Shown here: one piece after another, positions 6,964 through 12,592 of the stretch
Layout of the letters: each line of letters opens with the position of its first letter
How positions within the stretch are numbered: the first letter of the stretch is position 1
Source: Hellea sp.
GTDB lineage: Bacteria > Pseudomonadota > Alphaproteobacteria > Caulobacterales > Maricaulaceae
Length of the DNA stretch: 12,592 nucleotides
Direction: 5' to 3'
Assembly (NCBI GenBank): GCA_020628635.1
Contig: JAHDEU010000025.1
Span: 1 to 12,592 of the forward strand
Notes under the pieces: generated by a model
What the model was told of the DNA's origin: nothing
The model's database searches: none
Seen by the model: the letters and a program-made list of their open reading frames with translations, nothing else
Position numbers and translations under genes: made by a program

Positions 6964-9274
6964 CGGCTGCCGCGTCCGCGAAGGCCCGACCGGCCGCGTC
7001 CAGCCCGGCGATCAGGCAGGGATGGTCCGCCATCTCCATGGCCAGCGGCTTGATGAGCATCAGCGGGGCATGGCCGGAGACCCGTCGGCGCATCTCGGGC
7101 CGATCGTCATAGCTGGCCATGATAGTGGTTCGGCCATCCTGTGCGGGCGGCCCGGCCTGCAGGCCGTTCCCGTCGGCATCGCGCAGCTCGGCCCCCGAAA
7201 GCGCATCGCCCAGCCTGTCCACCGAACACGGCGTCAGTGTCGCGGGCGCGAGCGGCAGCCTCAGGGTCGCCAGCGTACCGCGCCCCGCCGGTGCGGCTCC
7301 GATCTCCAGCGACCCGCCCAGGGCGTCCATGATGGCCTGTGCGGCCTGCACGCCCGAGCCCGTTCCGGACGTCGCGCCGTCCGCGCGCAGCCTGCCGAAC
7401 CGTCGTGCCCGGATGCGCTCCGCCGTTTCGGCCGCAATGCCGGATCCTGTGTCGCGCACGCGGATCATCAGCTGGTCTCCCTCCACTTCGGCGCGCACAT
7501 GGACATGGCCGGCTGTGGTGAACTTCACCGCATTGCCGATCAGATTGGACAGGGCGCGCGTCACCAGCGCGCGGTCGGTGATCACGATCTGGGCGGGATC
7601 GTAATCCATCCGCAGCTCCAGTCCCGCATCGCGGCAGAGCGTTTCGTAGATGCGGGTGAGCGGCCTGAGCAGCGGTTCCAGCGTTGCGGCGGACAGCGCG
7701 ATGAACACACCGCTGCCGACCGCCGTTCCCTGCAGGCTCGCCATGGGCGTGGACAGGGTCGTGCTGACGATGTCCTCCAGATGGCCGGCCGAAGCCTCCA
7801 GCAGGGAGGCCAGCGATGCATCGACATCCGTTCCGCCCTCGACATAGGCGACGGCACTGCGCAGGGCGGAGACGACCTGGCGGCTGTCATGGCCCGAAGC
7901 GTGCAGCAGCGAATTCTGGTCGTCGATCGTGGCGAGCGCGGCGGCGCGTTCCTCGGACAGGCGTTGCGCGCGTTGGGAGATTTCGAGCCGCGATTGCAGC
8001 GACCGGGTGAGTTCGGCCTGCGAGGCGCGGCGGTCGAGTTCGATCTTGCGCACATGGAGCCCCAGCGCGAGCGTCGCCATGACGCCTTCGAACAACCCGA
8101 TCGGCCCCGCCCAGTGCCAGCGGATGGGCAGGTTCGGGATCAACCCGGCCGAGGCCACGGCCGAATAGATGATGAAGAGCCCGAGGCTGCCCCATGCCAG
8201 GATCAGCGGCCAGTAGTTGCGGTCCAGGCCAAGTGTTGCGCGGATGCCGACAAAGGGCAGCACCAGCGCGCTGACGGCTGCCGTGAGCCATGCGCCGGAG
8301 AACAGCACGGCCCGCATCGGTTCGCCCCAGATCGGCCGGAACAGGGACAGCGCGATCACGGCCGCCCCGCCCCAGACGACGGCGCGCAGCACGAGATCGA
8401 ACCGCGGGAGTGTGTGGCGCGTGTCGAGGAACTGGCGGCCGAACTGCGCCATGAAGGCGGCAAAGGCCGCCCGCGTGATGTCGCCAAACGCCATGGACAG
8501 GCCGGGCGCTTCGGGAAACAGGAAGATGGTGGTGTAGCCTTCGGCGTGGACGGTGTGGAAGGTGAAGGCGAGCTCGGCCGCTGCCAGCCACGCGAATTCG
8601 CGCTTGCCCGTCAGACCGAAGAACAGCGCGTTGAGCACGATCAGCACCACCGCCCCGATCACCACCCCCGACACCAGCGCGATGTTCGCGCGCCTGTCCG
8701 CAAAGAAGCTGCCATAGGTCTGGATCCCGATGGGCATGTAGGTCGAATTGTCGGACAGGAACGCGATCATCACCGTGCGCCTCTCTCCGGGCTCCAGCGT
8801 CAGCTCCGTGGAGAACGCCTGATAGGTCCGCAGGTTGAGGCGCGACGCGCCCGGCTGCGCGCTGTCGAGATGCACGGTCTGCATGCCCGGACCCCGGTCC
8901 GTGTCGAAGCTGGAGATGCGGATCGACCGCAAGGCGCCGCGCCCTGTCGTCAGCACCCAGGTCCCGGCCCGGTCTCCGGAGTTGGCCACCGGCAGCGTCA
9001 GCAGGACCGGCACGCCCTGCGAACCGAAATGGATCGTGTCGCCGGGCAGCGCCCGCAGACTATTCAGTGGTTGGTCGGGCGAGGGGTCGCGCATGTAGCG
9101 GATGGACGCGCTGACCGGCGGCCCGTCCGACCCCGCGACGAGCTGCACATCGTCCGCGCTTGACGGGGCGCGGCCGGACGCCGGGGTTTGGGCATGGGCC
9201 GTCCGTTCTGCGCCGCAGCACAGTGCGAGTGCGGCCATGAGCCCAATGACGATATGTGCGATGACCCGGCTCAA
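6956..9274 (-). CDS. 7TMR-DISM sensor histidine kinase with degenerate receiver-like C-terminus
   Basis: A 772-residue membrane sensor kinase, read from the TTG at 9274. Residues 1-28 form a signal peptide ending AHA before QT. A periplasmic beta-rich domain (about 45-190) fits 7TMR-DISMED2, often a carbohydrate or ligand sensor. Several hydrophobic segments between about 197 and 405 form the 7TM block, and a coiled coil (about 408-450) follows. H462 in GHDSRQ is the likely phosphorylated histidine. The ATPase domain has N577/N581 (SNLIGNAVKFT), DTGSG (608-612) and GTGSG (637-641). The tail (about 714-765) resembles the second half of a receiver. I chose TTG because AGGAG (9280-9284) sits 5 bases upstream and gives a proper signal peptide; the alternative GTG at 9361 has no SD and adds a charged 29-residue leader. 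It probably pairs with the convergent NarL-type regulator and is divergent from the RTX gene. Confidence 0.9.
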   Translation of the reverse strand: MSRVIAHIVIGLMAALALCCGAERTAHAQTPASGRAPSSADDVQLVAGSDGPPVSASIRYMRDPSPDQPLNSLRALPGDTIHFGSQGVPVLLTLPVANSGDRAGTWVLTTGRGALRSIRISSFDTDRGPGMQTVHLDSAQPGASRLNLRTYQAFSTELTLEPGERRTVMIAFLSDNSTYMPIGIQTYGSFFADRRANIALVSGVVIGAVVLIVLNALFFGLTGKREFAWLAAAELAFTFHTVHAEGYTTIFLFPEAPGLSMAFGDITRAAFAAFMAQFGRQFLDTRHTLPRFDLVLRAVVWGGAAVIALSLFRPIWGEPMRAVLFSGAWLTAAVSALVLPFVGIRATLGLDRNYWPLILAWGSLGLFIIYSAVASAGLIPNLPIRWHWAGPIGLFEGVMATLALGLHVRKIELDRRASQAELTRSLQSRLEISQRAQRLSEERAAALATIDDQNSLLHASGHDSRQVVSALRSAVAYVEGGTDVDASLASLLEASAGHLEDIVSTTLSTPMASLQGTAVGSGVFIALSAATLEPLLRPLTRIYETLCRDAGLELRMDYDPAQIVITDRALVTRALSNLIGNAVKFTTAGHVHVRAEVEGDQLMIRVRDTGSGIAAETAERIRARRFGRLRADGATSGTGSGVQAAQAIMDALGGSLEIGAAPAGRGTLATLRLPLAPATLTPCSVDRLGDALSGAELRDADGNGLQAGPPAQDGRTTIMASYDDRPEMRRRVSGHAPLMLIKPLAMEMADHPCLIAGLDAAGRAFADAAAGS

Positions 9275-9481
9275 CCCTGCTCCTACCCGGCGCGAAAGAC
9301 GGTTGTTTGCGCCCGCATTCGCCCTGATGCGCCGATCGTCCGTCACGCCCGGCCGCGGCACGTTTTCTGTGACGCTGCTTTAACACAAGGCAACGATGGC
9401 CGGTAGGACCACAAGCCCGCCGACCCAACCCTAAATTTTTTCAGGGTGGAGCGCGGTCTGTCCGACACCTAGGATTGCGCT

Positions 9482-9501
9482 GCCGTGAGCGCCTTCACGG
9501 C
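9482..9501 (+). promoter_or_regulatory. 7-bp stem hairpin upstream of RTX gene
   Basis: GCCGTGA (9482-9488) and TCACGGC (9495-9501) form a perfect 7-bp stem around a 6-base loop. CTTTC follows, not a long T-run. It could be part of a structured 5' leader, a weak attenuator, or an operator half-site pair. Confidence 0.5.
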
Positions 9502-9514
9502 CTTTCGGGGCGCA

Positions 9515-9551
9515 CGGAGCACGGGAACGGCAAAACCGCACCCGTGCTCCG
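9515..9551 (+). promoter_or_regulatory. 11-bp stem hairpin upstream of RTX gene
   Basis: CGGAGCACGGG (9515-9525) pairs perfectly with CCCGTGCTCCG (9541-9551). Within the 15-base loop CGG (9528-9530) can pair with CCG (9536-9538) around CAAAA, extending the stem past two-base internal bulges. No U-run follows, so it is unlikely to be an intrinsic terminator. Lying 44 bases before the RTX ATG, it is a good candidate for a structured leader or a binding site. Confidence 0.65.
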
Positions 9552-9595
9552 CCAATGACATCGCCCCGCCACTTCCGGCGCACGGGGCGAAAACC

Positions 9596-12592
9596 ATGAA
9601 GAAAACACCATTCGACGCACTGACCGATCTGGACCTCGAAGGCGGGTTGAACGGGATCGAGGCGGCCAAGCCCGCGCCCGCACCGGCCGAGATGGCAGGG
9701 CCGGACATCTTCGGCACGGACGGCGATGACATCGGCGCCAATTCGCTGTTCGGGACAGACAATGACGAGACCATCCGTGCCCTGCGCGGCAACGACGTCA
9801 TCGTCCTGTCGGGTGGAAACGACGTCATTGACGGCGGTGAAGGTACCGATGTCTTCGTCGCCTCGGGAAGCCGGATCGGCGTCGATTTCAACCTCGCAAC
9901 GGGAATGGGCGCGCGGCAGGGAGTCGGTCTCGACACGCAGGTCATCACCGCGACGCAGGCACTGATCGATGCCTATGAGGCGGGCGCGCTCTATCTGAAC
10001 ATTCACAGCAGCGCCCATCCGTCCGGCGAAATCCGCGGTCAGCTGGAAAACCCGGCCGAGGACCGCTTCTTTGCGGACGGCGCGCGCAGCATACGCTTTG
10101 ACGATGTGCGGCTGAGCGGCGCGCAGGAAGTGCCGCCCGTCGACACCGATGCGAGTGGACTGGCGACCGTTTTCATCAACGTCAACGCCGCCGGGGCGAT
10201 CACGACGCGCGTCGTGCTGGACGCAACACACCTCAGCTCGGCCACGATCACCGGCGCGCATCTGCACAATGCGGAAGCGGGCGCGAACGGGCCGGTGATC
10301 GTCAATGTGCTCGGCGCGCCGGATGTGGTGCTGACCGACGTCAACGACACGCAGACCTTCATCAGCATCGAGGACCTGGTCGGCACACAGGCCGATGACA
10401 GTCTGGTCGGCGACGCAGAGGACAATGAGTTCTTCGGGCTGGGAGGCGACGATCTTCTCGACGGCGGCGTGGGCAATGATTTCCTGATTGGCGGCTTCGG
10501 CGATGATGACATCATTGGCGGTGACGGCGACGATGACATCCGTGCCGATGTGCTGTTCGGTGATTACACGCAGCGAGACCAAGCCTTCCGCGGTGGAGAC
10601 GATGTCGTGCGCGGCGGAGAAGGCAACGACACGATCTTCGGTGAATGGGGCGACGACACGCTCTACGGGGATGCTGGACGGGACATTCTCTATGGCGGGG
10701 CAGGCGCCGACACGCTCTATGGTGGTGACGGCGCGGATCAGCTCTATGCGACCTATCTCAGCAATGGTCTGGTGACCAGTGCCAGGCAGCTCGGCTTGCC
10801 CTTCAATCGCGATGATCAGATCGACCGCCTGTTCGGAGGCGATGGCAACGACCTCATTTTCGGTGAATGGGGCGATGACACGCTTTACGGCGACGCCGGT
10901 CGTGACTGGATCTACGGCGGTATCGGCGCGGATACCATCTATGGCGGCGAGGGCGCGGATCAGCTTTTCGCGACCATGAATGCAGCCGGTCCGACTGCCG
11001 GTCTGGCGCGCCTCGGGGTACCCACGGATCGCGACAACGACATCGATCGCCTGTTCGGAGGAGACGGCAATGACGGACTGTCGGGCTATGACCGTGACGA
11101 ACTCTACGGCGAGGCGGGAGATGATGCGTTTCTCATCTATGGCGCGGCGAATGTCGACGGAGGTATCGGCGACGATGTTTTAGGTATCAGTCTTCGCAAT
11201 CCCGGAGACCTCATGGATCCGGAGCGCAGCTATGACATCGACTTCACTAGACTTTGGACCGAAAACTCCGGGACGATCACTCTTAACGATCCGACACCCG
11301 CTTTCGCCGAGGTCGAGACATATACGGCTACTGTCACGAATATCGAGAATATCGGAAACATAATACTCTCGGACGGTAACGACCGCCTTCTCTTCGGGGA
11401 GTCTGCCGACACGGACGGATTGATGTTCATCGACGCCGGTAACGGTGCCGACTTCGTCCAGGGCGGCTCGCTCGAGGACCGAATTCTCGGACGCGCAGGT
11501 AACGATGAGCTGCGTGGCGGCGCGGGCAATGACGACATAAGCGGTGGCTTGGGCGTCGATCTGATCTTCGGCGAGGACGGCGACGACATCATCGACGTCG
11601 GCGAAGTATGGGGCGGCAGCCAGTTCACCGAAGCCGATATCGCGCATGGTGGTGACGGCAACGATTTCCTCACGGGCGGAACGAACTCCACGCTCAACGG
11701 CGATGCGGGCGACGACCGTTTCCGGCTGGACGGACCCGTCAATGCCAATGGCGGCGAGGGGTTCGACACGGTCACGATCTGGCTCGGCAATCGCGGGCTG
11801 GAGACCGACTACCAAATCCTCGAGGGCACGCTCGATCTGCGCGGCACACCTGTCGACGGCACAGCGACCCTGCAGCTGATCGGGCGCGAACGAGGCCTTA
11901 CGGAAACGGTCGAGTTCAACGGCATGCTGACGGGCATGGAAGCCTACGACCAGATCAACCTGCAGGGTGCCTTCTCCACCAATGTCATGTCCACGACGGT
12001 TTTCCTCGGCGACAATCTGATCGCGGGATTCGTCAATGGCGGGCGCGGCAGTGACACGATCACGGACGGCGATCTCGGCAATTCGATCTTGGGCGCGGAC
12101 GGCGAGGACGCGATCTTCGGCTTTGGCGGCGACGACGTTCTGCGCGGCGACCGGATGGCGGACCGGCTCGACGGCGGCGACGGTGATGATCAGATCACGG
12201 GTGGCGAGGGCGGCGACACGCTCACCGGCGGCGCGGGCGCGGACAACTTCTTCATCTCGCTCGCCACGGGCGATATTGAGTTGGACGGCGACATCATCAC
12301 CGATTTCGAGCTGGGCGACCGCCTTATCATCAACCCCACCGGCGAGGCGGAATTCATTGGTATTGACGGCTTTGCGGGTCGCGCCAATCAGTTCCGCGTC
12401 GAGCAGATGGGCGACGACCTGGCACTGTCCGTCGATGTGGATGGCGACGGCATGGCGGACGAGACCATGGTGCTGCGCGGCGTCAGCGAGGCGGTTTTCA
12501 CGGTCGAGGCGATCACGCGCGGCGGCAGGAACACGTTGGAATTCTTCATCACCAACTTTTTGCAGAGCACGGGCAGCACGCCCGTCACGGGC
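9596..12592 (+). CDS. secreted RTX-type calcium-binding repeat protein with inserted CHRD-like module (3' end outside window)
   Basis: The frame is open from the ATG at 9596 to the window end: 999 codons without a stop. There is no classical signal peptide (MKKTPFDALTDLDLEGG), as usual for type I secretion. RTX nonapeptides of GGxGxDxL type occur at about 39-85, 263-315, 332-385, 411-455, 485-527, 613-665, 683-722 and 815-885; these bind calcium outside the cell in beta-rolls. A CHRD-like module lies at 115-240. Residues 881-970 (GADNFF, DIITDFELGDR, then DVDGDGMADETMVL) resemble the serralysin-type C-terminal module, yet the protein continues at least 29 residues beyond it. No protease or other catalytic motif was seen, so an adhesin, matrix or S-layer-like role is inferred. 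No type I secretion genes are in the window. The SD is weak, and a 14-codon ORF overlaps the start as ATGA. Confidence 0.93.
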   Translation, partial: MKKTPFDALTDLDLEGGLNGIEAAKPAPAPAEMAGPDIFGTDGDDIGANSLFGTDNDETIRALRGNDVIVLSGGNDVIDGGEGTDVFVASGSRIGVDFNLATGMGARQGVGLDTQVITATQALIDAYEAGALYLNIHSSAHPSGEIRGQLENPAEDRFFADGARSIRFDDVRLSGAQEVPPVDTDASGLATVFINVNAAGAITTRVVLDATHLSSATITGAHLHNAEAGANGPVIVNVLGAPDVVLTDVNDTQTFISIEDLVGTQADDSLVGDAEDNEFFGLGGDDLLDGGVGNDFLIGGFGDDDIIGGDGDDDIRADVLFGDYTQRDQAFRGGDDVVRGGEGNDTIFGEWGDDTLYGDAGRDILYGGAGADTLYGGDGADQLYATYLSNGLVTSARQLGLPFNRDDQIDRLFGGDGNDLIFGEWGDDTLYGDAGRDWIYGGIGADTIYGGEGADQLFATMNAAGPTAGLARLGVPTDRDNDIDRLFGGDGNDGLSGYDRDELYGEAGDDAFLIYGAANVDGGIGDDVLGISLRNPGDLMDPERSYDIDFTRLWTENSGTITLNDPTPAFAEVETYTATVTNIENIGNIILSDGNDRLLFGESADTDGLMFIDAGNGADFVQGGSLEDRILGRAGNDELRGGAGNDDISGGLGVDLIFGEDGDDIIDVGEVWGGSQFTEADIAHGGDGNDFLTGGTNSTLNGDAGDDRFRLDGPVNANGGEGFDTVTIWLGNRGLETDYQILEGTLDLRGTPVDGTATLQLIGRERGLTETVEFNGMLTGMEAYDQINLQGAFSTNVMSTTVFLGDNLIAGFVNGGRGSDTITDGDLGNSILGADGEDAIFGFGGDDVLRGDRMADRLDGGDGDDQITGGEGGDTLTGGAGADNFFISLATGDIELDGDIITDFELGDRLIINPTGEAEFIGIDGFAGRANQFRVEQMGDDLALSVDVDGDGMADETMVLRGVSEAVFTVEAITRGGRNTLEFFITNFLQSTGSTPVTG
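9938..10315 (+). other. CHRD-like module in reversed (permuted) half order, inside the RTX protein
   Basis: Residues 115-150 carry LYLNIHSSAHPSGEIRGQL, the normal C-terminal signature of a CHRD (chordin) domain. Residues 170-240 then carry LSGAQEVPPV, GLAT, GAHLHNAEAG and NGPVIVNV, the normal N-terminal and middle signatures. In standard CHRD domains the EVPPV part comes first and the NIHS-GEIRGQ part last. The module sits between VDFNLATG...QGVGLDT (96-114) and FISIEDLVGTQADDSLVGD (255-273), two pieces that usually join directly in RTX proteins. Confidence 0.75.
10622..11125 (+). repeat. 74-codon (222-bp) higher-order tandem repeat in the RTX protein
   Basis: Copy 1 is residues 343-416 (10622-10843), copy 2 is 417-490 (10844-11065), and partial copy 3 starts at residue 491 (11066). 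Copies 1 and 2 share FGEWGDDTLYGDAGRD, an x-YGGxGADTxYGG block, GADQL(Y/F)AT, a non-RTX linker ending ARxLG(L/V)P, and D-x-IDRLFGGDGND. The third copy keeps GNDG, then a degraded YDRDELYGEAGDD. Confidence 0.9.
11108..12013 (+). repeat. diverged duplication of a beta-rich inter-RTX module, offset 197 residues
   Basis: Residues 505-600 (11108-11395) and 702-806 (11699-12013) align from GEAGDDAFLIYGAANVDGG against GDAGDDRFRLDGPVNANGG. Further matches are VLGISLRN with VTIWLGN, SGTITL with DGTATLQL, and FAEVETYT with LTETVEFN. These are non-RTX beta-rich spacers inserted between RTX blocks. Their function is unknown. Confidence 0.7.

Larger units (their letters stand above)
9275..9595. promoter_or_regulatory. 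divergent control region between sensor kinase and RTX gene
   Basis: 321 bp between the kinase TTG and the RTX ATG, expected to hold both promoters. Seen from left to right: an AGGAG SD for the kinase (9280-9284), an AT-rich island inside a short inverted repeat (ACCCT at 9428-9432, AGGGT at 9443-9447, T6 between), the palindrome CCTAGG (9468-9473), and two hairpins at 9482-9501 and 9515-9551. No confident -35/-10 pair was identified. The RTX gene has only a weak SD (GGGG at 9584-9587). Confidence 0.45.

Noticed and set aside
7022..9163. A 713-codon open frame on the + strand
   Set aside because: Antisense to the sensor kinase, whose domains and catalytic motifs are clear. The translation is low-complexity and rich in R, Q, H and G.
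9275..9361. GTG at 9361 as the kinase start
   Set aside because: No SD, and it places a 29-residue charged leader before a textbook signal peptide. The TTG at 9274 has AGGAG at 5-base spacing.
9431..10582. A 383-codon open frame on the - strand
   Set aside because: Antisense to the RTX gene. Its V/D/A-rich repeats mirror the GGxGxD codons, and it runs through the hairpin region.
10400..12250. Regularly spaced short direct repeats that could suggest a CRISPR array or minisatellite
   Set aside because: The repeats are in frame, 9-codon-type units encoding GGxGxDxL within one long ORF. They are degenerate, with no uniform repeat/spacer structure.

Overview
The window is GC-rich (about 65-70% in most genes), with tightly packed bacterial genes. 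The best guess is a marine-type alphaproteobacterium, for example Hyphomonadaceae/Maricaulaceae-like. That guess rests on codon bias, the 7TMR-DISM histidine kinase and the RTX/CHRD surface protein; no rRNA or other taxonomic marker is present. No tRNA, rRNA, insertion sequence or CRISPR array was seen.

Layout. (1) 1-171, +: the C-terminal end of a 3-hydroxyisobutyrate dehydrogenase-like enzyme. Its stop codon directly abuts the stop of the next gene, which converges on it. (2) 172-4337, -: a probable four-gene operon, read from high to low coordinates: short mannose-1-phosphate guanylyltransferase (manC type), glucose-1-phosphate thymidylyltransferase (rfbA), an FAD aromatic-type monooxygenase, and a sterol desaturase/fatty acid hydroxylase family membrane enzyme. 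The first two make GDP-mannose and dTDP-glucose for surface polysaccharide or glycan synthesis. A 9-codon leader ORF with a near-ideal Shine-Dalgarno (SD) sequence overlaps the rfbA start. (3) 4568-6007, +: cardiolipin synthase with two HKD motifs, divergent from the operon. (4) 6287-6943, +, and 6956-9274, -: a convergent two-component pair, a NarL/FixJ response regulator and a 7TMR-DISM sensor histidine kinase. Their stop codons lie in adjacent copies of a perfect 16-bp tandem duplication. (5) 9596-12592, +, open at the window end: at least 999 codons of a secreted RTX-type calcium-binding repeat protein.

The RTX protein is the most interesting object. A CHRD-like module interrupts its first RTX module with its two halves in reversed order, which suggests a circularly permuted CHRD domain. 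It also has a 74-residue higher-order repeat, a second diverged duplication about 197 residues apart, and a local low-GC patch of about 52% GC. It sits head-to-head with the kinase across a 321-bp region containing two clear hairpins. I infer that the kinase/regulator pair may control this surface protein, and that the sugar-nucleotide, cardiolipin and RTX genes together form an envelope/surface neighbourhood. The sequence alone does not prove either point.
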